Shown piece after piece: positions 1-7,809 of a stretch of DNA of 64,000 bases; the stretch's first letter is position 1; each line of letters opens with the position of its first letter. The position numbers were made by a program, and so were the translations under genes. The DNA is from Paraflavitalea devenefica (GTDB lineage Bacteria; Bacteroidota; Bacteroidia; Chitinophagales; Chitinophagaceae). The DNA is taken from the NCBI RefSeq assembly GCF_011759375.1, contig NZ_JAARML010000001.1, forward strand, positions 1,798,001 to 1,862,000, written 5' to 3'. The notes beneath the pieces are model-generated. The model ran no database searches and was not told where the DNA came from. It saw nothing but the letters and a program-made list of their open reading frames with translations.

Positions 1-643
1 TGAGGAATACAGGTATGTTGCTTTCTTTGGCAAACCGCTGGAACTCGGCGGCCGATTCACGGATCTGTGAGATGCTACCCGGCGATGAATCTATGTAAGG
101 TGATTGAATGGTCTGGATGGAATCAACGATGACCAGTTGCGGTCTTAGTTTTTTTATTTCCTGGAAGATGGTTTGTGTAGAAGTTTCTGTAAGCAGGTAG
201 AACTGATCGTTCTGTATTTTCAAACGATCTGCGCGCATTTTGATCTGCTGATCACTTTCTTCTCCGCTGATGTACAGGATGGTGATATCTTTCAACAGTA
301 ATCCGATCTGCAGGAATAAAGTTGATTTACCAATGCCGGGTTCGCCGGCTATTAAAGTGATACTGCCGGGCACTATACCGCCGCCGAGTACCCTGTTTAG
401 TTCTATATCCGGTGTTATGATGCGTTTCTGTTCGGGTGTTGTGACAGCATGCAGTGCTATAGTTTTAATATCTTTCCTGTCTTCATTAAAGTTTTTCCAG
501 TTGTTCTCTTTTTGGGAAGTCTCTTTGTGTATGACTTCCTGCACAAAAGTATTCCAGGTACCACAGGAAGGACATTTACCGAGCCACTTGGCGCTTTCAT
601 AACCACAGTTGGTACAAAAAAATGCTGTTTTCACTTTACTCAT
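1..643 (-). CDS. radA: DNA repair protein RadA (Sms), 3' part outside the window
   Basis: RadA is a RecA-like ATPase/helicase that drives branch migration during recombinational repair in the cytoplasm. The visible N-terminal 214 residues start with a four-cysteine zinc finger (FCTNCGYES, then CPSCGTW) around residues 9-27, followed by the ATPase core with the Walker A motif GEPGIGKST near residue 95 and the Walker B-like stretch LVIVDSIQTIQ. Both are hallmarks of the family. The ATG at 643 opens directly on the zinc finger, as is usual. The gene runs off the window start, so the KNRFG motif and the Lon-like C-terminal domain cannot be checked. A partial -7 element (TAACTTTA) sits just before the start codon. 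The identification is secure. Confidence 0.95.
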   Translation of the reverse strand, partial: MSKVKTAFFCTNCGYESAKWLGKCPSCGTWNTFVQEVIHKETSQKENNWKNFNEDRKDIKTIALHAVTTPEQKRIITPDIELNRVLGGGIVPGSITLIAGEPGIGKSTLFLQIGLLLKDITILYISGEESDQQIKMRADRLKIQNDQFYLLTETSTQTIFQEIKKLRPQLVIVDSIQTIQSPYIDSSPGSISQIRESAAEFQRFAKESNIPVFL

Positions 644-1264
644 GCGATAAAGTTAGTGGTATAAGCGTATTGAAGTAAGAAGAAATGAAAGAGGAAGGCT
701 TATAACATGCGGGATTAAAAAAATAAAGACCTGTTTTTAACAACATGACCTGATAAGGATATTTTTTGGGCCTGTTTATGTGAAAAAAGTTGCCGGAAAA
801 GATTGTTGATGACTGATCAGCGGAGCTATAATTTTTTTGACAAAAGGAGGCTGAAAAAATGCAGCAAAAATGGTGATTAAGAACCCCTGTTTTTTTAAAA
901 GTAAAAGGGCCAACATTGCTGTTGACCCCTTACTTACTAACCCATTAAATTCTTGCACTAAATTACAAATAAGCGCCACATAACAAAATTATTTTTTAGG
1001 GTTGTGAATAAATTTTAACCCCCTTTTCAGGTATGCGATAACGGTGCTAAAAATGCCTATAACTTATTGATAATTATATAGTTAAAAACATATTATTAAT
1101 TATGGGTAAGTCTTTGTGATAAAATGTCAGCTATTATCTTTTATCAAGTTATGCGATGACAAAACGACCCCTTTTTTTGCGCTGTACCGGACAAAAAAAC
1201 ACCCCAAAAAGGCTGGTAACTGTTTTGATGGATAAGTGTTATATAATATAAAATAACACGAAAA
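644..1264. other. Gene-free AT-rich spacer between radA and the zinc protease
   Basis: This stretch separates two divergent genes and must hold both promoters. The short frames in it are low-complexity and not convincing. Just before the protease start codon there is a 7-bp inverted repeat, GTGTTAT (1236-1242) and ATAACAC (1253-1259), spaced by 10 bases. It could be an operator or a 5' UTR hairpin. Nothing else is recognisable. Confidence 0.6.
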
Positions 1265-1957
1265 ATGACACCTTCCATTCTGATTATTTCGCTGATCTTT
1301 TTAGGCATCAGTATGCTGGTTTCGGGGGTGCTGAAGAGCAAGTTTACAGCCTATAGCCGGGTACCTTTGTCGGCCGGTTTAACCGGTAGCCAGGTAGCGC
1401 AGAAAATGCTGCGTGATAACGGCATATATGACGTGAAAGTCGTGTCGGTTGATGGCTTTTTAAGCGACCACTATAACCCCGCTACTAAAACGGTGAACCT
1501 CAGCCCCGATGTGTATAATGGCAGCTCCATTGCAGCGGCTGCTGTAGCGGCCCATGAATGCGGCCACGCGGTACAGCATGCTACTGCTTATCAATGGCTT
1601 ACCATGCGCAGCAAACTGGTGCCGGTAGTCCAGTTCAGTTCCGGTATTGTGCAGTGGATTTTGCTGGCGGGGGTATTGTTAATCAATGCTTTCCCTACCC
1701 TGCTGCTGGCTGGTATTATCCTTTTTGGACTTACGACCCTGTTCTCGCTCATCACGTTACCCGTTGAGTTTGACGCCAGTAACCGGGCCCTGGCCTGGCT
1801 GAACCGTACTAATATTACGAATCAGCGGGAATATCCCAAGGCCAAGGATGCGCTGAAATGGGCGGCCCTTACTTATGTGGTCGCGGCGGTGGCTTCTATT
1901 GCTACCCTGGTCCAGTATGTCCTTATTTTCCTGGGCGGTAGCCGGGACCGGGAATAA
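1265..1957 (+). CDS. YugP-type neutral zinc metallopeptidase, membrane-bound
   Basis: This 230-residue protein belongs to the YugP/Zn_peptidase_2 family of integral-membrane zinc proteases, whose physiological substrates are largely unknown. A first membrane segment lies at residues 4-22. The zinc site HECGH is at residues 97-101 inside the family-typical run AAHECGHAVQH. Two or three further hydrophobic segments follow (about 125-165 and 200-222). Length and layout match the family. It stands alone, is divergent from radA and is followed by a hairpin terminator at 2041. A short inverted repeat lies immediately upstream of the ATG. Family assignment is firm; a specific role cannot be given. 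Confidence 0.9.
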   Translation: MTPSILIISLIFLGISMLVSGVLKSKFTAYSRVPLSAGLTGSQVAQKMLRDNGIYDVKVVSVDGFLSDHYNPATKTVNLSPDVYNGSSIAAAAVAAHECGHAVQHATAYQWLTMRSKLVPVVQFSSGIVQWILLAGVLLINAFPTLLLAGIILFGLTTLFSLITLPVEFDASNRALAWLNRTNITNQREYPKAKDALKWAALTYVVAAVASIATLVQYVLIFLGGSRDRE

Positions 1958-2040
1958 CCCTCCGAAAGTGAGTTTCCCCTACCGGAGCGTATTCCGGCGG
2001 GGGCTGAAAATTTTTTCTGAAACATTTAGCAATTTGGTCA

Positions 2041-2071
2041 AAAGCTGTGCAGCAACCTGTACAGCTTTTTT
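2041..2071 (+). terminator. Rho-independent terminator after the zinc protease
   Basis: AAAGCTGT (2041-2048) pairs with ACAGCTTT (2061-2068) and is followed by a T-run. It lies about 85 bases after the protease stop codon. Confidence 0.65.
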
Positions 2072-2285
2072 GTCTTCCTATCGTGCTTGCGCCTTACAGC
2101 CATGAGGCGCCTACCTGCAGAAATCCCATAAGAAAGAACTTTTCCGGCCTCCGGGCTTCTGTGAGCCCGTTCTGGTCACCATATCTAACTGCGCCGGGGT
2201 GTTTTTTACTGCTACGAGACCCGGCTATCAATAACCAATGCTAACTGTGACGCAAGCTCCGGCCTTCACGCCGGAGTTTTTTTTG
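2072..2285 (+). ncRNA. Candidate structured small RNA ending in a strong terminator
   Basis: No credible reading frame lies between the terminator at 2041-2071 and a second, stronger one at 2257-2285 on the same strand, so a transcript starting in this interval would be non-coding. The interval contains a perfect hairpin, CGGGCT (2152-2157) with AGCCCG (2164-2169), and the palindrome AGGCGCCT (2105-2112). I could not match it to tRNA, SRP RNA, RNase P RNA or tmRNA by eye. 6S RNA is not excluded. No clear TAnnTTTG promoter was found, so this is a suggestion only. Confidence 0.25.
2257..2285 (+). terminator. Strong rho-independent terminator without an upstream gene
   Basis: CTCCGGC (2257-2263) and GCCGGAG (2270-2276) form a perfect 7-bp stem with a six-base loop, followed directly by eight or nine T residues. 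The nearest plus-strand gene ends 300 bases earlier and already has its own terminator. Confidence 0.75.
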
Positions 2286-2456
2286 TCTATAGCCTGAAAA
2301 CAGTGTACCGGATTGCGCAGTTATGGCCTAAAACTGCACACTTACCGCCCAAAACTGCACACTTATTCGTTTGTGGTAGGAGTAATGGTGGCGGGTATTT
2401 ATTTTTACGTTTACTATCTGATCCCACGAGAGTTCTGGTTCGCCTTTCTATAGTCT
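2286..2456. other. Gene-free stretch with a 15-bp direct repeat
   Basis: AAAACTGCACACTTA occurs at 2330-2344 and again at 2351-2365, a period of 21 bases or two helical turns. GCGCAGTT just upstream (2316-2323) looks like a partial copy in inverse orientation. No gene is visible. The stretch ends in another terminator at 2457. Confidence 0.5.
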
Positions 2457-2489
2457 ATCGGGTACTCCCTACGGTACCCGATTTTTTTT
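2457..2489 (+). terminator. Strong hairpin terminator with a 9-bp stem
   Basis: ATCGGGTAC (2457-2465) pairs perfectly with GTACCCGAT (2474-2482) and is followed by a run of T. It is the third plus-strand terminator after the zinc protease and again has no open reading frame before it. Confidence 0.75.
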
Positions 2490-2536
2490 GTCTGAACCGG
2501 GATTTTGAGATTTATTAGATTGGAGGAGAAGTTGAG

Positions 2537-2561
2537 TTGGTTCGTGGGGGACACGAACCAA
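2537..2561. repeat. Interspersed palindrome, GGTTCGTG family, copy 1
   Basis: TTGGTTCGTG (2537-2546) and CACGAACCAA (2552-2561) are perfect inverted arms of 10 bp around GGGGA. The copy lies about 25 bases downstream of the RNase G stop codon. Related copies are at 26720, 29949 and 46737. Confidence 0.85.
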
Positions 2562-2585
2562 GGCGTTGTAAAAATATGTTTGTGA

Positions 2586-4151
2586 TTAGAGTTTTATCTC
2601 TTCTTCATGCTTGTCGAAGAAGTGGAACTCGGTGAGGTGGTAGTTGGTGTTTTCACTGACTTTGATCTTCTGTCCGTATTTCATCCGCCACTTCCATTGT
2701 TTTGAACGGAAGAGCCAGCCACCCTTGGTGAGGTAGGCGTGCATGATGGGATGTACAACGAGGGTAAGGTCTTTATGCTGGTGGGTAATGAGGTAACTCA
2801 TGTTCTTTTCAATCTCATCTTCCAGCAGCAGGGTAGAAGATATTTTGCCGGTACCGGCGCAAGTGGGGCAAACTTCCTGTGTATTGATGTTCATCTCCGG
2901 CTTCATCCGTTGCCGGGTGATCTGCATGATGCCGAATTTGGAGATGGGTAGTACGGCATGCTTGGCCCTGTCGGGCTTCATGAATTCCTCCATCGCCTCC
3001 AACAGCTTCCGCTTGTTGTCGGGCAGCTTCATATCAATGAAGTCTACTACGATGATGCCTCCCAGGTCGCGCAGGCGGAGCTGGCGTGATATTTCGGCAG
3101 CGGCTTCCAGGTTGGTTTCCAGTGCATTTAATTCCTGGTTATTGCCAACACTTTTGTAACCACTGTTCACATCTATTACGTGCAGGGCCTCTGTATGTTC
3201 TATGATCAGGTAAGCGCCGCTGGGCAGGTTGACGGTTTTGCCAAAAGCAGCTTTAACCTGTTTGGTAATGCCAAACTGATCGAAGATGGGCAGGCCATTG
3301 TGGTAAAAAGCTACGATATCGGCCTTTTCAGGGGCGATACGTTGTATATAGCTCCGGGTATCATTGTAGATATTCCGGTCATTGATGACGATCTTGTTGA
3401 AATCCTCATTGAGCAGGTCGCGCAGGATGCTGGTGGTCTTGGTTTGCTCACTGAGTATTTTGGCTGGCGCTACTGCACCCTTGAGGTTGCTTTGAATGGC
3501 TTTCCAGGTTTCCACCAGCATGGAGAGGTCCTCATGCAGTTCGGCGGTATTTTTCCCTTCGGCAGCCGTACGTACAATGACGCCAAAGTTCTTTGGCTTG
3601 ATGGCTTCCACGATCTTCTGCAGCCGTTTGCGTTCGTCGGCAGAATGGATCTTACGGGAAACAGCCACAATATCATTGAAAGGGGTAATAACGACAAAGC
3701 GACCCGGCAAAGATATTTCGCAGCTCAGGCGGGGGCCTTTGGCAGCGATGGGTTCTTTGAGGATCTGCACCAGTATGTTGGGTTTGCCGCTCAGTACTTC
3801 ATTGATCTTACCGGTTTTGATGATCTCGGGTTCTACCTGGAAGGCGCCGAAATCAAATTCTTTTCCGCTATGATCGTTGATAGCCTGCTGGGTGAATTTC
3901 AATAAGGAGCGTGCGTAGGGGCTAAGGTCGGTATAGTGGAGAAAGGCGTCTTTTTCAAAGCCTACATCCACAAATGCCGCATTAAGGCCGGGAATGAGTT
4001 TCTTTACTTTACCCAGGTAAAGGTCGCCCACAGCAAAACTGGCATCCGCTTTTTCGTGATGCAGTTCTACCAGTTTTTTATCCTCTAAAAGGGCGATTTC
4101 TACCCCCTGAGGTGCAGCATTTATAATTAGTTCCTTATTCAAGCGTAACAT
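2586..4151 (-). CDS. rng: Ribonuclease G/E family endoribonuclease
   Basis: This endoribonuclease cuts single-stranded AU-rich RNA and acts in rRNA 5' maturation and mRNA decay. The protein has 521 residues, the length of RNase G rather than of long RNase E. An S1-like RNA-binding domain lies near residues 38-120. The catalytic aspartates sit in VIDVNSG (about 325) and VVDFIDMK (about 370), and the zinc link CPTCAGTGK is near residue 426. No long disordered RNase E tail follows, so a degradosome scaffold is not expected from this gene. The start at 4151 gives the usual N-terminus, with the family-typical INAAPQGVEIALLEDKKLVE. A palindromic repeat follows the stop codon. Confidence 0.95.
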   Translation of the reverse strand: MLRLNKELIINAAPQGVEIALLEDKKLVELHHEKADASFAVGDLYLGKVKKLIPGLNAAFVDVGFEKDAFLHYTDLSPYARSLLKFTQQAINDHSGKEFDFGAFQVEPEIIKTGKINEVLSGKPNILVQILKEPIAAKGPRLSCEISLPGRFVVITPFNDIVAVSRKIHSADERKRLQKIVEAIKPKNFGVIVRTAAEGKNTAELHEDLSMLVETWKAIQSNLKGAVAPAKILSEQTKTTSILRDLLNEDFNKIVINDRNIYNDTRSYIQRIAPEKADIVAFYHNGLPIFDQFGITKQVKAAFGKTVNLPSGAYLIIEHTEALHVIDVNSGYKSVGNNQELNALETNLEAAAEISRQLRLRDLGGIIVVDFIDMKLPDNKRKLLEAMEEFMKPDRAKHAVLPISKFGIMQITRQRMKPEMNINTQEVCPTCAGTGKISSTLLLEDEIEKNMSYLITHQHKDLTLVVHPIMHAYLTKGGWLFRSKQWKWRMKYGQKIKVSENTNYHLTEFHFFDKHEEEIKL

Positions 4152-4292
4152 CTTTTACCGTCTTACCAATCATCACTACAAGGAAGGTGCTGAAGCGGAA
4201 TTAGTTGTCAAATATCCATTCGTTCAGGGATTGCAAGCAGCAGGTCGTCTGTAAATAAATGACAAATAATAAATTCAGCCAAAGAAGGAAAG

Positions 4293-4314
4293 GGGCCCCG
4301 TTTTGGCGGGACCC
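4293..4314 (-). terminator. Weak hairpin after the small basic protein gene
   Basis: On the minus strand GGGTCCCG and CGGGGCCC form an 8-bp stem with one G-T pair, followed by a pyrimidine-rich stretch rather than a pure T-run. It lies about 20 bases after the stop codon of the 31-residue gene. Confidence 0.35.
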
Positions 4315-4332
4315 GTTGCAAGAAGATAAAAC

Positions 4333-4428
4333 TTAACGATTTTTCTTCTTATGACGGTTCTTTCTCAGTCTCTTCTTACGTTTATGCGTCGCAATTTTAT
4401 GACGCTTTCTTTTTTTACCACAAGGCAT
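4333..4428 (-). CDS. 31-residue basic protein, AURKAIP1/COX24 (mS38-like) type
   Basis: The frame from ATG 4428 to TAA 4333 encodes 31 residues beginning MPCGKKRKRHKIATHKRKK and ending in HKKKNR. More than half are Lys, Arg or His. This matches the very short proteins annotated in Bacteroidota as AURKAIP1/COX24 domain proteins, related to the mitochondrial ribosomal protein mS38. A ribosome-bound role is therefore likely, but that is inference from the family. It lies between RNase G and a TPR gene, all on the minus strand, and is followed by a weak hairpin. It is too short for most gene finders. Confidence 0.8.
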   Translation of the reverse strand: MPCGKKRKRHKIATHKRKKRLRKNRHKKKNR

Positions 4429-4550
4429 AAAATACCAATGAGTTTAGTTAGATAATAATTTTTAATACAGTTTTTCCTTTCAGCGCTTCTGCAGCGATGC
4501 CGTTCTTCATCAATCCCGGGGGATTTAATTCAGCGCAGCTCAGGAAAGGT

Positions 4551-5390
4551 TTATTTCTTTAATAAGTTAATACGATCGTCAATGTCCTTGATGAAGCCTG
4601 GGTCTTTCAGGAGTTTTTTACCTTCTGTATACCATTTAATGGCATTGGTTTTGTCTCCTTTACGTTCGCAGGCGTCGGCCAGCATTAATAAGGCTTCCAG
4701 GTTTGCCGGTTCGTGTTCAACCACATGGGTTAAACGTTCAACGGCTTTATCCAGTTGTCCCGACATCAAGGCGCCCATGCCCAGCATGAATTGTGCATAG
4801 GTATTATGCGGGTCGCGGTCGGCTACTTCGCGGATTTTTTGAATTCCTTCCATCGGATTGTCGCTGATCCCTCCAAAAAGGTAGCAACTTCCCAGTCCGA
4901 TCTTCAGTGAATCATTGGCCGGATCCAATTGTAAAGCCTTCTCAAACAACTCTTTGGCTTCAAGCGCCATCCATCTTTTCAGGGCGGGGTCTTCCTGCCG
5001 GCGGACCCCGTCTAAATAGAATTGGGCAGCAAAGGTGAGGTTTTTTTGAGAATTTTCCAATTTAGCCGCCTGACCGGTATACCAGGCAAAAGGAAGCAGC
5101 AAATGGGCAGAGTCTTTCCAGAAGTCTGCCAGTTGCCTGTATACCTTGATCTGCTGTTCTTTTACGTCACCGCGCACAACGGCTGATTCCAGCTTGCTCA
5201 CATGGGCCTGCTGTGATGGAGTCAGCTTCTGGCGGGAAGCGGCCAGGATCGTTTCAATGTTCAATTGCCCTGCAGCCGGGGCTGCTGCAGGTGAAGTGTT
5301 ATTTTTCGGGGGTATGGTTCTGCCAAAGAAGTATACCAGACAGAAGAGTATAACTCCGCTGCCTATCAGGATCATCTGCTGCTTTTTCAC
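4551..5390 (-). CDS. Membrane-anchored tetratricopeptide repeat protein
   Basis: This 279-residue protein has one N-terminal membrane segment (residues 7-24) and a Pro/Ala-rich linker, then a helical domain with about three TPR units (from about residue 150 to the end, for instance ALQLDPANDSLKIGLGSCY). The likely topology is an inner-membrane anchor with the repeats in the periplasm. It follows the HU gene by about 30 bases on the same strand and probably shares its transcript. Similar proteins sit beside HU and RNase G in other Bacteroidota, but I know of no assigned function. TPRs suggest a scaffold. Confidence 0.8.
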   Translation of the reverse strand: MKKQQMILIGSGVILFCLVYFFGRTIPPKNNTSPAAAPAAGQLNIETILAASRQKLTPSQQAHVSKLESAVVRGDVKEQQIKVYRQLADFWKDSAHLLLPFAWYTGQAAKLENSQKNLTFAAQFYLDGVRRQEDPALKRWMALEAKELFEKALQLDPANDSLKIGLGSCYLFGGISDNPMEGIQKIREVADRDPHNTYAQFMLGMGALMSGQLDKAVERLTHVVEHEPANLEALLMLADACERKGDKTNAIKWYTEGKKLLKDPGFIKDIDDRINLLKK

Positions 5391-5420
5391 GTATCAGTGT
5401 AAATTTATTGAGCAGCAAAT

Positions 5421-5741
5421 TTACATTTCATCATCGGGGTTTGGTTGATCTTCTTTGACGGACTGCAATTTTTTAACTTCTGCTACAAATTCTTTAGCAG
5501 GTTTGAATGCAGGAATGTAATGTTCAGGGATGTGTACCGCAATGTTTTTCTTAATGTTGCGGCCGATTTTAGCAGCCCGCTTTTTCGTAATAAAGCTGCC
5601 AAATCCACGAATGTAGATGTTTTCTCCTTGGGATAAGGTATCTTTCACTTCCTTGAACATGGTCTCGAGCGTAACCAAAACATCAACCTTGGGAATACCT
5701 GTTTTTTCAGATATTTGGTTAACGAGGTCTGCCTTTCTCAT
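5421..5741 (-). CDS. HU/IHF-family nucleoid protein with acidic tail
   Basis: This is a histone-like DNA-bending protein of 106 residues. The HU fold covers residues 1-90: it opens with MRKADLVNQISEKTG, includes the dimer-core GFGSF segment, and has a beta-arm where Pro would intercalate (around HIPEHYIPAFKPAK). Beyond the usual 90 residues there is an extra acidic tail (EDQPNPDDEM), which is not part of the DNA-binding fold and may tune affinity. The gene is divergent from mutY across a 200-base gap that must hold both promoters. Family assignment is certain; the HU versus IHF subtype is not. Confidence 0.93.
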   Translation of the reverse strand: MRKADLVNQISEKTGIPKVDVLVTLETMFKEVKDTLSQGENIYIRGFGSFITKKRAAKIGRNIKKNIAVHIPEHYIPAFKPAKEFVAEVKKLQSVKEDQPNPDDEM

Positions 5742-5944
5742 GTCGTTGAATTTTTAACGGGTTTTCAAATTTTTTTTACTTTAAACGGCAAACGGCACAA
5801 AATCAATTCATTACTCAAATTAAATGTTAATTCGCACATTTGCAAGAAAAGGTCTAAATAATTGATATTGAGGAGTATCAATTTTCATGCCGGGTTGTAT
5901 ATAACCTGTCTCATTATCAGAATGTTATATATTCAATATTTACC

Positions 5945-7015
5945 ATGAAACCAATATTCACTGAAAAGCTTCTAGACTGGAATAAAAGCCAAAATACCCG
6001 CTCTATGCCCTGGAAAGGAGAAAAGGATCCTTACAAAATATGGCTGAGCGAGATCATTTTACAGCAAACAAGAGTAGAACAGGGACTGGCCTATTATGAA
6101 AGATTTATCGTTGCATTTCCTACGATAGAAGATCTTGCCAAAGCACCTGAGAAAAAAGTATTTAAGTTGTGGGAAGGATTGGGTTATTATACACGTTGCA
6201 GAAATCTTATCGCTACTGCACAGAAAGTAGTGAAGGAGTATAAAGGAAAATTTCCTTCTACGTATGATGCCATTAAAGAGTTGAAAGGTATTGGGCCCTA
6301 CACGGCTGCTGCCATTGCCTCTTTTGCTTTTAATGAACCCAAAGCTGTTGTAGATGGTAATGTACAGCGTGTGATAGCCCGTTATTTTGGTATTTCCACA
6401 CCTATTGATACTACAGCAGGAAAGAAGCTGTACCAGGAGCTGGCAACGGCCTTATTGGATATGGAGATGCCAGGCATTTATAACCAGGCGATCATGGATT
6501 TTGGCGCTGTGATCTGCAAGCCGCAAAACCCTTTGTGCACGGTCTGCCCCCAACAAACCGATTGTGAAGCGTTTAAACACGATCTTGTAAAGCAATTACC
6601 AGTTAAGGAAAAGAGCCTGTCGAAGAAAGAGCGCTGGTTCTATTATTTTATCATCCGGTATGAAGACCGGTTCTATATCCGGCAACGGGCAGATAAAGAT
6701 ATCTGGCAAGACCTGCATGAGTTTGTTTTGTATGAAGCCACTGCTGCTGTGCAGGAGACTTTCCAGGACCTGACGTTCTTAAAGAAGTTATTAGGCAAGC
6801 AATCATATTCGGTCAGTCATATTAGTAAAGTTTATCATCAGCAGCTTACCCACCAGCTTATTCATGGACAGTTTATCACTGTTACGACGCAGAAGCCTGT
6901 AGCTGCATTAAAGGATTATGTATTGATTGATAAAAAACAATTAAAACAGTATGCTTTCCCACGCATGATCAATACTTTCCTGGAGGAGAAGTCGTCGCTG
7001 GCACAATTATTTTAA
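5945..7015 (+). CDS. mutY: A/G-specific adenine DNA glycosylase MutY
   Basis: MutY removes adenine mispaired with 8-oxoguanine. The 356 residues carry the catalytic Glu36 (WLSEIILQQT), the helix-hairpin-helix LKGIGPYTA (113-121) with the catalytic Asp137 (VVDGNVQRV), and the [4Fe-4S] cysteines C191, C198, C201 and C207 in the canonical C-x6-C-x2-C-x5-C spacing. A C-terminal Nudix-like domain for 8-oxoG recognition follows from about residue 230. All expected residues are present. It is followed by ssb and the gld pair, a gene order familiar from Bacteroidota. Confidence 0.97.
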   Translation: MKPIFTEKLLDWNKSQNTRSMPWKGEKDPYKIWLSEIILQQTRVEQGLAYYERFIVAFPTIEDLAKAPEKKVFKLWEGLGYYTRCRNLIATAQKVVKEYKGKFPSTYDAIKELKGIGPYTAAAIASFAFNEPKAVVDGNVQRVIARYFGISTPIDTTAGKKLYQELATALLDMEMPGIYNQAIMDFGAVICKPQNPLCTVCPQQTDCEAFKHDLVKQLPVKEKSLSKKERWFYYFIIRYEDRFYIRQRADKDIWQDLHEFVLYEATAAVQETFQDLTFLKKLLGKQSYSVSHISKVYHQQLTHQLIHGQFITVTTQKPVAALKDYVLIDKKQLKQYAFPRMINTFLEEKSSLAQLF

Positions 7016-7149
7016 GTTTTTTAACTGTGCCGGAATGCCCCCATATTAACACTTAGGGGGCTAAAAAAATGGAATAATATCTGCAAAAAAAATTAACTTT
7101 AAGAGTAAATAAAACCGGTAGACGATTTCTAACAATAAACTTACCATTT

Positions 7150-7593
7150 ATGAGAGGCGTTAACAGGGTTATGCTCATTGGCAATTTAGGAAGAGACCCG
7201 GATGTACAGTACCTGGAAGGTAATATTGCAGTGGCTAAGTTTCCATTGGCTACCACAGAAACATTCAAGGACAGGGCAGGCAAGCTGATTTCCCAGACCG
7301 AATGGCATACGGTTGTGTTGTGGAGGGGATTGGCAGAGCTGGCCCAGAAATACCTGCACAAAGGGAGTTTAGTGTATATAGAAGGCCGCCTCCGCACACG
7401 TAGCTGGGAAGATAAGGAAGGCAATAAGAAGTTTGCTACTGAGGTGGTGGGCGATAACCTGATTATGCTGGACAAGAGAACGGATGGCGCCGGCCACCAT
7501 GGACAACATCCAAATACACATGGCGAGAATATAGAAGGATTTAATGCCGATGTTCCTCCCCTGGGCGAACCTTCACAGGACCTGCCTTTTTAA
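7150..7593 (+). CDS. ssb: Single-stranded DNA-binding protein
   Basis: SSB coats single-stranded DNA during replication, recombination and repair. The OB-fold occupies residues 1-105 (MRGVNRVMLIGNLGRDP is the typical opening). A short flexible linker leads to the C-terminal tail SQDLPF, equivalent to the DDIPF tip that recruits partner proteins. At 147 residues it is on the short side of normal. It lies between mutY and gldE, with a 134-base gap upstream containing TAACTTTA, a near match to the -7 element. Confidence 0.97.
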   Translation: MRGVNRVMLIGNLGRDPDVQYLEGNIAVAKFPLATTETFKDRAGKLISQTEWHTVVLWRGLAELAQKYLHKGSLVYIEGRLRTRSWEDKEGNKKFATEVVGDNLIMLDKRTDGAGHHGQHPNTHGENIEGFNADVPPLGEPSQDLPF

Positions 7594-7667
7594 GCGCTGA
7601 TTCATGGATTAACGCTGATCTTGCTGATTAAACGCGGGCTAAGAACAGCGATACCCCCCAAATCCAT

Positions 7668-7699
7668 TTTGATCATTCCAGCCCATGATAATATTTTTG
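7668..7699 (+). promoter_or_regulatory. Bacteroidota-type promoter of gldE-gldD
   Basis: TTTG (7668-7671), 20 bases, then TATTTTTG (7692-7699) fits the -33/-7 consensus TTTG and TAnnTTTG of Bacteroidota primary sigma factors. Transcription would start near 7705, leaving a leader of about 100 nt before gldE. Confidence 0.55.
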
Positions 7700-7809
7700 C
7701 ACAAAATCAGTTTATTACAGGCAGGCCCATTGACCTGCCTTTCTGATTCGGCACCCAGGAATGTGGCCGACCTTTGTTGATCGATCATTGTTAACAAAAA
7801 CCAATTGCT

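Noticed and set aside
776..979. 67-codon minus-strand frame downstream of radA
   Set aside because: Low-complexity translation and no promoter or terminator of its own were seen.
1958..2456. tRNA or other standard RNA gene
   Set aside because: No cloverleaf with a GGTTCGANTCC-type T arm and anticodon stem could be drawn. GGTTCG words here are isolated.
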